Program-made: the position numbers and the translations under genes
In this document: piece after piece, positions 25,718 to 33,713 of the stretch
How the letters are laid out: each line of letters starts with the position of its first letter
How positions within the stretch are numbered: the stretch's first letter is position 1
Notes under the pieces: generated by a model
Told to the model about the DNA's origin: nothing
The model's database searches: none
The model's input: only the letters and a program-made list of their open reading frames with translations
Assembly: GCF_018224015.1 (NCBI RefSeq)
Contig: NZ_JAGPOT010000069.1
Location: 1-38,322 of the forward strand
Direction: 5' to 3'
Source of the DNA: Pseudarthrobacter albicanus
Lineage (GTDB): Bacteria; Actinomycetota; Actinomycetes; Actinomycetales; Micrococcaceae
Length of the DNA stretch: 38,322 nt

Positions 25718-25855
25718 CTGGACATGCCCTCCGCCCGGGCCCAGGAGTGGACATAACCCCCATATGTCCATTGCTGGGGCGACGCGCGGGACATGTCCGG
25801 ATCCGGCTTGGGGACATGTCCATCCCCGGGGCCAGGCGCGGGGCATGTCCGGAAG
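25718..25855. repeat. Array of GGACATGTCC-type palindromes
   Basis: Six copies of a ten-base palindromic core lie in under 140 bases: GGACATGCCC (25720), GGACATAACC (25749), its partner ATATGTCC (25762), GGACATGTCC (25789), GGACATGTCC (25812) and GGGCATGTCC (25841). The segments 25764-25801 and 25816-25853 are 38-bp units identical at 32 positions. TGGACAT (25748) and ATGTCCA (25764) form perfect hairpin arms. The array sits between the carboxylase gene and the HD-domain gene. Similar intergenic repeats are recalled from Arthrobacter genomes, but their role is not known to me. Confidence 0.75.
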
Positions 25856-25971
25856 GGTCCGGGCATCCCCGGGCCCCAGATGGCTACGGGCGGACAGGGG
25901 ACTTCAGTGTGGGTTCCGCTGGGCGGAAGCGACTCCTTGCCAGCCGGTGCCCCGGAGGGGACGCTGGCTGG

Positions 25972-26664
25972 ATGACTAAACTTCAGCCCGCAGCCAACCA
26001 CTCCGGCCTCGAAGTCTCGGCCGGCATCGAGATGGAGCCGGACGGGGTGATTGCCCTGGACCCGGAGCTGGCCGCCGTCTGGGAGCTCGCCGCGCCGCTG
26101 CTGAAGGTGCGGGACAATGACGCCCACACGCTCTACGCCCTCGGGCTGGCCCGCGCCCTGCTGGATGCGCACCCGGAGGCGGACGCCGCCGTCGTTCTTC
26201 CGGCAATCATGCTGCACGACATCGGCTGGTCACAGGTGCCGCCGGCGGAAGTCCTGCAGGCGATTGCGCCGGGCGGAGGCAGGCCGGACCTGGTGCTCCT
26301 GCACGAAAAGGAAGGCGCCCGGCTCGCCGCCGGCATCCTGGCCGACGCCGGATACGACGCCGGGAAGGTCCCGGCCATCCTGGCCATCATCGACGGGCAC
26401 GACTCACGGCGGGAGGCCCTCTCGATCGACGACGCGATCGTCAAGGACGCGGACAAGACCTGGCGGCTCAGCCCGCACGGCATCGACACGGTGATGGATT
26501 GGTTCGGGCTGGACCGCGGCCTGGCGCTCCGCCTCTGCAGCCAGCGCGTCCACGGGCACCTGTTCACGCCGGAAGCCCAGGCGATGGCCCGCGCCTTGTC
26601 GGCGCTGGAATCGGTGACACTGTGGCCGCAACGGCAGGCACTGCTGGGCGCGGGCCGGACCTGA
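25972..26664 (+). CDS. HD-domain protein
   Basis: The 230-residue protein starts at ATG 25972 (MTKLQPAANHS) with GGAGGGG about ten bases upstream. The HD phosphohydrolase signature is present: DAHTLYALGLARALLDAHPE (first His), IMLHDIGWS (the His-Asp pair), HEKEGARLAAGILADAG (further His) and IIDGHDSR; DAIVKDADKTWRLS supplies the distal Asp. This is a soluble metal-dependent phosphohydrolase fold, related to the small stand-alone HD hydrolases and not to ppGpp synthetases. Substrate unknown. Confidence 0.8.
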   Translation: MTKLQPAANHSGLEVSAGIEMEPDGVIALDPELAAVWELAAPLLKVRDNDAHTLYALGLARALLDAHPEADAAVVLPAIMLHDIGWSQVPPAEVLQAIAPGGGRPDLVLLHEKEGARLAAGILADAGYDAGKVPAILAIIDGHDSRREALSIDDAIVKDADKTWRLSPHGIDTVMDWFGLDRGLALRLCSQRVHGHLFTPEAQAMARALSALESVTLWPQRQALLGAGRT

Positions 26665-26669
26665 CGCGG

Positions 26670-26686
26670 GCCGCCAATCCGGCGGC
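26670..26686. terminator. Short hairpin between convergent genes
   Basis: GCCGCC and GGCGGC pair perfectly around AATCC, six bases after the HD-domain gene and 37 bases before the end of the convergent DUF2306 gene. It lacks a T-run, so termination is only suggested by position. Confidence 0.3.
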
Positions 26687-26722
26687 ACCGAGCAAGTCCG
26701 AACTGCCCGTATCCGGCGGCTT

Positions 26723-27400
26723 TCAGCGCGAAGCTGCTGCATGGGGCTCGACAGATCGGTCGGAAGTACGGGATGCCCGCGCGGATCGCTGAGAGCGCCG
26801 GTGGATGACGTACTCGGCCACCGCAAGGTTGAGCACCCACGATGCCCCCATGAACACTGCCTTGGTCAGCTGGTCGGCGGGGCCGATCAGAAGAATCCAG
26901 GGAATTTGCACCAGGGCCTGGGTTCCCGCGGCGACGCCGATTGCGTAGCCGCGGGTCATCCAGGCGCTGTGCCTGACGAAGTCCCGGCGCCCGATCGCGA
27001 GGAGCCCCAGGACGATGCTCACCACCATGGCCGAGCCGAAGACGAGCCGAAGAACGAGGAGAATCTCGCCGTCGGTGGCCGGGAGGGCGTAGAAAACCGC
27101 CATCCATAGGCCGGAAAGGGCAGCGAGCAGGCCGGCAGGGATGAGGACACCTCCGGCGATGCGGTGCCAGCTGCGCTTGCCGCGGCTGCCTCGACGACGT
27201 GAAGGAACGAACTGGAACGCCCCGAGCAGGCAGTACACGGTGACACTGGGAATGTGGATCAGCACCGGGACAGGCGAGCCGAAGATCACCGGGATGAGGC
27301 TGAGGAAGATCAGGGCGGCGGGCACGAGCCACGCGGCTTGGGGTCTGCGGATGGTTGCAGGGTCCGCCCCTACGGTCGCGGTCTTTCTGCTGGGGTCCAC
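26723..27400 (-). CDS. DUF2306 membrane protein
   Basis: The protein has 225 residues from the GTG at 27400 (AAAGGA upstream), which avoids overlap with the divergent regulator. It has about six membrane helices (AAWLVPAALIFLSLIPVIFG, IPSVTVYCLLGAFQFVP, IAGGVLIPAGLLAALSGLWM, ILLVLRLVFGSAMVVSIVLG, GYAIGVAAGTQALVQIPWIL). HIPSVTVYCLLGAFQF and the later RRDFVRHSAWMTRGYAIGVA match the DUF2306 pattern, a family of small integral membrane proteins with conserved His residues reminiscent of heme-binding helices. The role is unknown. It is divergent from the TetR gene with only 30 bases between starts, so the regulator probably controls it. Confidence 0.8.
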   Translation of the reverse strand: MDPSRKTATVGADPATIRRPQAAWLVPAALIFLSLIPVIFGSPVPVLIHIPSVTVYCLLGAFQFVPSRRRGSRGKRSWHRIAGGVLIPAGLLAALSGLWMAVFYALPATDGEILLVLRLVFGSAMVVSIVLGLLAIGRRDFVRHSAWMTRGYAIGVAAGTQALVQIPWILLIGPADQLTKAVFMGASWVLNLAVAEYVIHRRSQRSARASRTSDRSVEPHAAASR

Positions 27401-27430
27401 CGGGAATCCTTTGTTCGACAGGTGGTTTAG

Positions 27431-28162
27431 GTGGTTCAGCAGATCGAGGTGGGGCCGCGCGTGCGCCTGAACACGGACCGGGTGCTGCACGCCGCCGTCT
27501 CCCTCGCTGACGACGTCGGCATCGAGTCACTGAGCATGCGCAGGCTCGCGCAGGAGCTCGGCGTGGTGCCGATGGCGCTGTACAAGCACGTCGCGAACAA
27601 GGAAGAGCTTCTCGACGGCATGGTCGGCGTCATCGTCGGCGAGATCGATCCGCCGGTCCGCGATGCCGGCTGGAGGAGCGCGGTCCGGCAGCGGATCCTC
27701 TCGGCAAGAGAGGCGCTCCTGCGGCACCCGTGGGCCCGCCAGGTGCTCGAATCCCGCACCAACAGGACGCCGGCCGTACTTGAATACATGGACACGTTCA
27801 TCGGGATGTTCCTGGCCGGCGGTTTCTCTGTTGACCTCACCCACCATGTCATGCACGCCCTGGGCAGCCGCATGTGGGGGTTCACCCAGGAGTTGTTCCA
27901 GGACCCGGCCGGGGCCGACACGGAAGGCAAGGCCGAGGTGCCGCCGGAGGTGCAGGCGGCCATGTTCCAGGAGATGTCCACGCGGTACCCGAAAATCCTG
28001 CAGATTGCCATGGCCGCGAAGCACGACGACGGCCCTGTCGTCGGGCCAGGCTGCGACGACCAGTTCGAGTTCGAGTTCGCCCTCGATCTTCTCCTCGAGG
28101 GGTTTGACCGCCTTCACCGGCAGGACTGGACCTCGGCGCGGGCGAAGCTGGTGCGTGGATAA
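27431..28162 (+). CDS. TetR-family transcriptional regulator
   Basis: The frame opens at GTG 27431; a GTG at 27461 preceded by GAGG is an equally good start and would give 233 residues instead of 243. The HTH is RVLHAAVSLADDVGIESLSM then RRLAQELGVVPMALYKHVAN, the classical TetR pattern in which MALYKHV is the recognition helix. The long C-terminal part (RQRILSAREALLRHPWARQV, HVMHALGSRMWGFTQELFQD) resembles the TetR_C_1 ligand domain of tetracycline-repressor-like proteins. The 30-base gap to the DUF2306 gene contains a direct repeat of AGGTGGTT at the start of this gene, a possible binding site. I infer control of itself and DUF2306. Confidence 0.88.
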   Translation: MVQQIEVGPRVRLNTDRVLHAAVSLADDVGIESLSMRRLAQELGVVPMALYKHVANKEELLDGMVGVIVGEIDPPVRDAGWRSAVRQRILSAREALLRHPWARQVLESRTNRTPAVLEYMDTFIGMFLAGGFSVDLTHHVMHALGSRMWGFTQELFQDPAGADTEGKAEVPPEVQAAMFQEMSTRYPKILQIAMAAKHDDGPVVGPGCDDQFEFEFALDLLLEGFDRLHRQDWTSARAKLVRG

Positions 28163-28233
28163 CCGGCCGCCCGGGACACGCGGGGAGATCGTGGCGGCCG
28201 CCGCGCCCCAAAGCACTCGTCCAGGCCCGCCGG

Positions 28234-28284
28234 TTTGCCGCAAAAGGCCGGAATGGGGTGCCCATGGCGGCCTTCTGCGGCAAA
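28234..28284. terminator. Long near-perfect hairpin between tetR and the SDR gene
   Basis: A 24-base left arm (28234-28257, beginning TTTGCCGCA) pairs with 28261-28284 (ending TGCGGCAAA) at 21 of 24 positions across a three-base loop. It lies between two convergent genes, so a bidirectional terminator is the simplest reading, although neither side has a T-run. It could also be an intergenic REP-like element. Confidence 0.5.
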
Positions 28285-28318
28285 TGGGTGTCCCCGCCCG
28301 GAGCCGCTGGGCCGTATC

Positions 28319-29149
28319 TCAGCCCTCGATGCCCGTGCTGAGGCTGAGGTCCCGCCATTGGTCCAGTTCCGTGCGCTGTGCCTGGGCGACGGCGGCAAAT
28401 GCGTCGAAAGCGTCTTTGCCGAGCACCATCAGCGACGGCGGGTTCGCACTTTCGACGATTGCCAGGATGGCTTCTGCGGCCTTTGCCGGGTCGCCCGGCT
28501 GGGTGCCGTGGACCGTGTCGTGCTCCTTGCGCCGTTTCCCGGCCGTCTCCGCGTAGTCCTCGATCGCCGTCGCGGACTGGGTGAGTGAGCGGCCGGCGAA
28601 GTCCGTGCGGAACGCGCCGGGCTCGATGACGGTGACGTGGATGCCCAGCGGCTGCAGTTCCTTGTGGAGGGATCCGGACAGGCCTTCCAGGGCCGCCTTG
28701 GTTGCCGAGTAGTATCCGGATCCGGCCGGTGAGATGCGTGCTCCGATGGAGGAGATGTTCAGGATGGACCCTGCCCTGTTCGCGCGCATGTCCGGGAGGA
28801 CTGCTTTGATCATGTCGACGGCGCCGAAGACGTTGGTGTCGAACAACTGCCGGATGTCGGCGTCGTCCGCTTCCTCAACCGCGGCGCGGTAGCCGTAGCC
28901 GGCATTGTTGACAAGCACGTCGATGCCGCCGAAGCGGGTCCGGGCACCTTGCACCACCGAGCTGATCTGTGCCCGGTCGGTGACGTCGAGGGGGAGGGCC
29001 AGCGCCGTGTCAGGGAAAGCGGCCGCGATGTCCTGCAGCGTGGTGGCGTTTCGTGCTGTGACGACGGCGTTGTGGCCGTGGGCGAGCACTGCCTGGGCGA
29101 GGGCCCGGCCGAGTCCGGTCGAGCATCCTGTGATGAGCCATGTAGCCAT
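28319..29149 (-). CDS. Short-chain dehydrogenase/reductase
   Basis: This classical SDR has 276 residues: TGCSTGLGRALAQA binds the cofactor (residues 7-20), VLNNAGYGYRA-type NAG motif (VNNAGYGY), NISSIGAR with the catalytic Ser, and YYSATKAALEGLS with the Tyr and Lys. Arg33 after the second strand (VVTARNATTL) suggests NADPH. After the catalytic lysine IEPGAFRTDFAGRSL is typical of the subgroup often annotated as oxidoreductases of unknown substrate. A GGAAGA precedes the ATG. It belongs to the run of redox genes that follows, but is encoded opposite to most of them. Confidence 0.9.
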   Translation of the reverse strand: MATWLITGCSTGLGRALAQAVLAHGHNAVVTARNATTLQDIAAAFPDTALALPLDVTDRAQISSVVQGARTRFGGIDVLVNNAGYGYRAAVEEADDADIRQLFDTNVFGAVDMIKAVLPDMRANRAGSILNISSIGARISPAGSGYYSATKAALEGLSGSLHKELQPLGIHVTVIEPGAFRTDFAGRSLTQSATAIEDYAETAGKRRKEHDTVHGTQPGDPAKAAEAILAIVESANPPSLMVLGKDAFDAFAAVAQAQRTELDQWRDLSLSTGIEG

Positions 29150-29228
29150 GGGGGTCTTCCTTTCGTGGGGGACGCCAGCGGCGAGGTGCCGGAATGGCGC
29201 AGCTCGACGTCTGGCGGGGTGGGGTGCG

Positions 29229-29282
29229 CTACGGCCGGACGAGGACCTTGAGCGCCTCGCGGGCGTCCATCGCGCGGTAGGT
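29229..29282 (-). pseudogene. C-terminal stub of a GroES-type alcohol dehydrogenase
   Basis: Immediately downstream of the XRE regulator stop, the minus strand reads TYRAMDAREALKVLVRP and then TAG. Zinc-type medium-chain alcohol dehydrogenases commonly end in YRAMDEREALKVLVRP. No other part of such a gene is found here, so this is the end of a gene whose body was deleted or replaced when the regulator was joined to this place. Confidence 0.55.
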
Positions 29283-30160
29283 CAGTCGGAGAGGGCAGCG
29301 GAGGCGGAGAGTTCACTGGTGGCGGTCGCGGCCCAGCTGGCCAGCAGTTTCAGGCGTTCGTCGCTGGCGGAGCCGGGTTCGGCGGTGTAGGCGAACATGG
29401 TCCAGCCGGGGTTGGCCGGCAGTTCCATCGCTTCGTAGCTCAGTTCGAGGTCACCGACCACGGGGTGGTGGATGCGTTTGATGCCGGTCCGGTGGAACCG
29501 GACGTTGTGGGCGGCCCAGCGGGTGCGGAATTCGTCGCTGCGCGTTGCGAGCTCGCCGATCAGGTCGCTGAGACTCCTGTCATGCGGCTTCCGGCCGGCG
29601 TAGCCGCGGAGGACGGCGACGATGTCGTCGGCACCCCGGTCCCAGTCCGGGAAGTAGGTGCGTGCTTCTGGGTTGAGGAACATGAAGCGGGCACTGTTGG
29701 CAGGCCGCACAGGGTCGGCGAGGAGCGGCGCGTAGAGGGCACGGCCGAGGGGGTTGGCGGCGATGAAATCCATGCGTTCATTGCGCACCCAGGTGGGGGC
29801 GCCGGTTACGGCATCCAGAAACCGCTGCAGGCTGGGACGCAGTTCCGGCGGCCTGGCCGCACGCCTGCGGGCCGGTCCCGGCTGGGCGGCACGGGCGAGA
29901 TCGAACAGGTGGGCCGTCTCGGCTTCGTCCAGTCTCAGGGCGTGGGCAATGGCTTCGAGCACTTCCTCGGACACCCCGGTGAGGTTCCCGCGTTCCAGCC
30001 GGGCGTAGTAATCGACGCTGACGGAGGCCAGGGTGGCGACTTCTTCCCGCCGCAGCCCGGGCACGCGGCGGTTGCTGCCGACGATCAGGTTCACCTGCTG
30101 CGGTGTCACGTTGGCCCGGCGGGAGCGCAGGAACTCACTCACATCATTTCGACTATCCAT
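29282..30160 (-). CDS. XRE-family regulator with MmyB-like ligand-binding domain
   Basis: The protein has 292 residues. The HTH covers residues about 8-80: FLRSRRANVTPQQVNL, VPGLRREEVATLASVSVDYY and ARLERGNLTGVSEEVLEAIA. The second half is the MmyB-like PAS-type domain: LQRFLDAVTGAPTWVRNERM, PLGRALYAPLLAD, FRTRWAAHNVRFHRTG, HHPVVGDLELSYEAM and TAEPGSASDERLKLL. Such regulators usually control adjacent oxidoreductase or exporter genes and may bind fatty acid or a redox-active ligand. It is divergent from the DHA2-type exporter (193-base gap), so it probably regulates the exporter and the following reductases. It is paralogous to the truncated protein at 36691-37285. Confidence 0.9.
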   Translation of the reverse strand: MDSRNDVSEFLRSRRANVTPQQVNLIVGSNRRVPGLRREEVATLASVSVDYYARLERGNLTGVSEEVLEAIAHALRLDEAETAHLFDLARAAQPGPARRRAARPPELRPSLQRFLDAVTGAPTWVRNERMDFIAANPLGRALYAPLLADPVRPANSARFMFLNPEARTYFPDWDRGADDIVAVLRGYAGRKPHDRSLSDLIGELATRSDEFRTRWAAHNVRFHRTGIKRIHHPVVGDLELSYEAMELPANPGWTMFAYTAEPGSASDERLKLLASWAATATSELSASAALSD

Positions 30161-30353
30161 GGTTTCAGGCTAAGGCCGGACGGCGAACCGCGGGAGGGCC
30201 TGACAGTACACGCCTCGTGGCCGCAGGCCGCGCTGAAGGGTGGTCTGCCAGTACGTGGAACAGCAGTGACTCCCGCCCGGCTTCCAGATGCGGTGTTCTT
30301 GATAGTGCAGGCCCGCCCAGGCCCCGCCAATCCTGCTACCAAGAAGGACAACC

Positions 30354-31808
30354 GTGAAAACCACCACGGCCACCACGGCCGCCCCGGTCGCCCCGGCCAG
30401 CCGGGTCCGCCCGACGGCGATCCTGGCGATCATCCTCGTCAGCTACTTCATGATCATCCTGGACAACTCGATCATCTTCACCGGCCTGCCCAGGATCCAG
30501 GCGGAGATGGGCCTGTCCGCCACCGGACTGTCCTGGGTGCAGAACGCCTATACCCTGGTGTTCGGAGGCCTGCTGCTGCTCGGCGCCCGGCTCGGTGACA
30601 TCCTGGGCCGCCGCCGGGTGTTCATCGCCGGCCTCGCGGTCTTCGCCCTGGCCTCCCTGCTGGTCGGTGCGGCCCCCAGCGAGTGGTGGCTGGTCGCCGC
30701 CCGGGCACTCCAGGGAGTCGGCGCCGCCGTCGTCGCGCCCTCCGCCCTGTCGCTGCTGACGGCCACGTTCGCCGCCGGCAGGGAACGCACCCGCGCCGTC
30801 GCCGCCTACGGCGCGGTCGCCGGCATCGGCGCCAGCCTGGGCCTGGTGGTCGGCGGCGCCCTCGCCGAATGGGTCTCCTGGCGTGCCGGCTTCTATATCA
30901 ACGTGCCCATCGGCATCGCCATGATCATCGCCGCGGTCCGGTTCATCCCGGAGACCCCGCGGGCCACCGGCCGCTTCGACATCATCGGCGCCGTGGCCTC
31001 GACCCTGGGCATGGGGGCCCTCGTCTTCGGCATCGTCAACTCCGTCGATGCCGGCTGGGCGGCGCCCACAACGGTCACTGCCGTGGTGGCGGCTGCGGTC
31101 CTGCTGACCCTCCTCGTAGTGAACGAATGGAAGGTGAAGCAGCCGATCATGCCGCTGCACCTCTTCGCGAACCGGGAGCGGGCCGGCGCCTACACCGCCC
31201 GCCTCCTCTTCGCCGGCACCATGATCGGTTTCTTCTTCTTCACCACGCAGTTCCTGCAAGGGGTCTACGGCTACAACCCGCTGCAGGCCGGCGTCGCGTT
31301 CTTCCCCATGACGGTGGTCAACTTCTTCGTCGCACTCGCCGTCCCGCGGCTGACGCACCGGTTCGGCAACGCGGCACTGCTGGCCGCCGGGCTCGCCCTG
31401 ACCCTCGCCGGCATGTTCTGGCTCAGCCGGATCACCGCCGATACCCCGGACCTCACCGGCGTCGCGCTGCCCCTGGTCCTGATCGGAATCGGCCAGGGCC
31501 TCGGCTTCGCGCCGCTCACCGCCGCCGGCATCGCCGGCGTCACCGCGAACGACGCCGGAGCCGCCTCCGGCCTGGTCAACACCTCGCACCAGCTCGGCAG
31601 CGCCCTCGGAGTCGGTGTCCTGGTGGCCCTTTCGGCCAACGCGGGCTCGCTGGCCGGCAGCGTGGCGATTGCCTATACCGGCGGATCCGTCATGCTGGCC
31701 GCCGCGTTGCTGGCCGTACTGCTCCTCATCGTTCCCGCCGAGCGCGCCGTCCGGCGCACGGCCCGGACCGGGTCCGGCAAGCCGGCACCCACCACCCCGC
31801 ACTCCTGA
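30354..31808 (+). CDS. MFS exporter, DHA2 (EmrB/QacA) type
   Basis: The 484-residue protein has 14 hydrophobic segments. Signatures are SYFMIILDNSIIFTGLPRIQ in helix 1 (DHA2 motif with the Asp), NAYTLVFGGLLLLGARLGDI then LGRRRVF as motif A, and GIGASLGLVVGGALAEWVSW as motif C of drug antiporters. The start is a GTG with AAGGA upstream. DHA2 exporters expel cationic drugs, quinones or toxic metabolites by proton exchange. Its place at the head of a run of reductases, opposite an MmyB-type regulator, suggests a coordinated response to an electrophile or antibiotic. Confidence 0.9.
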   Translation: MKTTTATTAAPVAPASRVRPTAILAIILVSYFMIILDNSIIFTGLPRIQAEMGLSATGLSWVQNAYTLVFGGLLLLGARLGDILGRRRVFIAGLAVFALASLLVGAAPSEWWLVAARALQGVGAAVVAPSALSLLTATFAAGRERTRAVAAYGAVAGIGASLGLVVGGALAEWVSWRAGFYINVPIGIAMIIAAVRFIPETPRATGRFDIIGAVASTLGMGALVFGIVNSVDAGWAAPTTVTAVVAAAVLLTLLVVNEWKVKQPIMPLHLFANRERAGAYTARLLFAGTMIGFFFFTTQFLQGVYGYNPLQAGVAFFPMTVVNFFVALAVPRLTHRFGNAALLAAGLALTLAGMFWLSRITADTPDLTGVALPLVLIGIGQGLGFAPLTAAGIAGVTANDAGAASGLVNTSHQLGSALGVGVLVALSANAGSLAGSVAIAYTGGSVMLAAALLAVLLLIVPAERAVRRTARTGSGKPAPTTPHS

Positions 31809-31831
31809 CACCCCCTTGAAGGGACACACAC

Positions 31832-32815
31832 ATGGAATACACACACCTCGGCATCTCCGGCCTGAAGATCAGCCGCATCGCGCTCGGTTGCATGAGTTTC
31901 GGCGCCCCCGGCACCGGACGCGACTGGGTCCTGGATGACGACGCCGCAGAACCTGTCTTCCGGCAGGCCCTGGAGCTCGGCATCACGTTCTGGGACACCG
32001 CCAACGTCTACGCCCAAGGCACCTCAGAGGAGATCGTTGGACGCGCGGTCCGCAAGTACAGCAGCCGCGAGGACGTCGTCCTGGCCACCAAGCTGTTCTG
32101 GCCGATGCACGCCGGCCCGGGCGGCTCGGGCCTGTCCCGCAAGGCAATCCTCGAACAGGTAGACGCGTCCCTTGACCGCCTGGGCACCGACTACATCGAT
32201 CTGCTGCAGATCCACCGCTTCGACCCCGAAACCCCGGTCGAGGAGACGATGGAAGCCCTGCACGACGTCGTCAAGGCCGGCAAGGTCCGCTACCTCGGTG
32301 CCTCATCCATGTGGGCGTGGCGGTTCGCCAAGATGCAGCACACCGCCGAGAAGAACGGGTGGACCAAGTTCATCTCGATGCAGGACCAGTACAGCCTCAC
32401 CCACCGTGAAGAAGAACGCGAGATGTTCGGCCTGCTCGCCGATCAGGGCGTCGGGAGCATCCCGTGGAGCCCCCTGAACGCCGGGCTGAATGCCCGTCCC
32501 TGGGGGCAGCAGAGCACCGCCCGCGCGAACAGCAACCCGTCTAGGGACATGTTCGGCAACCCGCTGTGGCTCGACGGCGACAAGGCCATCATCGACGCGA
32601 CCGAACGCATCGCGAAGGACCGCGGCGTGCCCATGGCACAAATAGCGTTGGCCTGGGTGCTCAGGAACCCCGTCGTCGACTCAGTGCTCTCCGGCGCGAC
32701 CAAGCCCCACCACCTCGGTGACGCCGTGGCCGCCCTCGACATCCACCTCACCGACGACGAAATCCGCTCGCTCGAAGAACCCTATGTACCGCGCACGCCC
32801 ACGTACTTCGCCTAA
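31832..32815 (+). CDS. Aldo/keto reductase
   Basis: The 327-residue TIM-barrel enzyme carries the full catalytic tetrad: Asp55 and Tyr60 in FWDTANVYAQG, Lys87 in VLATKLFW and His128 in LLQIHRFD. The C-terminal cofactor site is seen in NPVVDSVLSGATKPHHLGDA. The family reduces aldehydes and ketones with NADPH. It resembles the YajO/Tas-type open reading frames. A AAGGG lies ten bases before the ATG. It follows the exporter by 23 bases and is likely in the same transcript. Confidence 0.93.
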   Translation: MEYTHLGISGLKISRIALGCMSFGAPGTGRDWVLDDDAAEPVFRQALELGITFWDTANVYAQGTSEEIVGRAVRKYSSREDVVLATKLFWPMHAGPGGSGLSRKAILEQVDASLDRLGTDYIDLLQIHRFDPETPVEETMEALHDVVKAGKVRYLGASSMWAWRFAKMQHTAEKNGWTKFISMQDQYSLTHREEEREMFGLLADQGVGSIPWSPLNAGLNARPWGQQSTARANSNPSRDMFGNPLWLDGDKAIIDATERIAKDRGVPMAQIALAWVLRNPVVDSVLSGATKPHHLGDAVAALDIHLTDDEIRSLEEPYVPRTPTYFA

Positions 32816-32901
32816 AACAAGCAGACACCGCAGCTGCGCGGGCGCGCACTCGCCCGGCGGGAGCACCCCCACACAACAACCGAATCTGACGGAGTAACTC
32901 C

Positions 32902-33663
32902 ATGACCACTGCAACGCCACAACGCGTCCTCCTCATCGGCGCTACCGGCGGGACCGGGCGGCTGGCCGCTGCCGCCGCGGCCCGGCACGGACTCAAGGTC
33001 CGCGCCCTCGCCAGAAACCCCCAGCGGGCCCGGACGATTCTTCCCGACGTCGAGATCGTCCAGGGCGACCTCGAAGACCCGGCCAGCCTCACGGCAGCCG
33101 TTCAGGACGTCGACGCAATCCTCTTCACCCACGGCTCGGACAGCGACGGACGCCCCGGCTCCGCCCAGCGCATCGACTACGGCGGCGTCGCCAACACACT
33201 GAACGCGCTGAACGGGCGTCGCCCGAGGATAGCCCTCATGACGTCGATCAACGTCACCCGCAGTGACAACGGCGCCTACCAGGACCTGCTGGACTGGAAG
33301 CGCCGGTCCGAACGGCTCGTCCGGCTGAGCGGCGCCCCCTACACGATCGTCCGCCCGAGCTGGTTCAACCCGGGCGCCGGGAAGCATCTCGTGATCAAGC
33401 AGGGCGACACCGGATCGGGCGCCGTCCGCCGCGAAGACGTCGCAGAAGTCCTCATCCGCAGCCTGCTGACCGACGAAGCCGCAGGCAAGACCTTCGAGCT
33501 CTACGCCACCGCCGGCACGCCGACGTCCGACTGGGCGGGGCTGTTCGACACCGCTGTCCCAGACGCCGATGGCGCCCTGGACGGTGCCAAGGACACCGGC
33601 AACCTGCCGCTGGAGAAGGAACCCGCCCCCGTCCGCGAGGACGTGGCCCGGTTCCGCGCCTGA
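32902..33663 (+). CDS. NmrA-like atypical SDR, NAD(P)-binding
   Basis: The 253-residue protein begins with [20 protein letters not shown], the Gly-rich motif of atypical SDRs (residues 8-27), followed by [20 protein letters not shown] and [17 protein letters not shown], the Asp that positions the cofactor. The catalytic Tyr-x3-Lys is replaced by [14 protein letters not shown], where Asp-Trp-Lys follows the usual helix. [18 protein letters not shown] is typical of NmrA-like and flavin-reductase-like members. They may reduce quinones or act as redox sensors. It follows the aldo/keto reductase by 86 bases. Confidence 0.85.
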   Translation: MTTATPQRVLLIGATGGTGRLAAAAAARHGLKVRALARNPQRARTILPDVEIVQGDLEDPASLTAAVQDVDAILFTHGSDSDGRPGSAQRIDYGGVANTLNALNGRRPRIALMTSINVTRSDNGAYQDLLDWKRRSERLVRLSGAPYTIVRPSWFNPGAGKHLVIKQGDTGSGAVRREDVAEVLIRSLLTDEAAGKTFELYATAGTPTSDWAGLFDTAVPDADGALDGAKDTGNLPLEKEPAPVREDVARFRA

Positions 33664-33713
33664 TAACCCCTACCGACACCCGCCCGTTTTACCAAGAACC
33701 ACAGGAGAAAATC

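Noticed and set aside
23790..25823. 677-codon open frame antisense to the biotin carboxylase
   Set aside because: Shadow frame; no domain signatures, and the sense strand has full carboxylase motifs.
25700..25860. CRISPR array
   Set aside because: Cores are palindromic and spacing is irregular; there are no constant repeats of 28-37 bases with unique spacers, and no cas genes.
30336..31844. 502-codon open frame antisense to the DHA2-type exporter
   Set aside because: Low-complexity Gly/Asp/Glu composition from the reverse complement of membrane helices; no motif.
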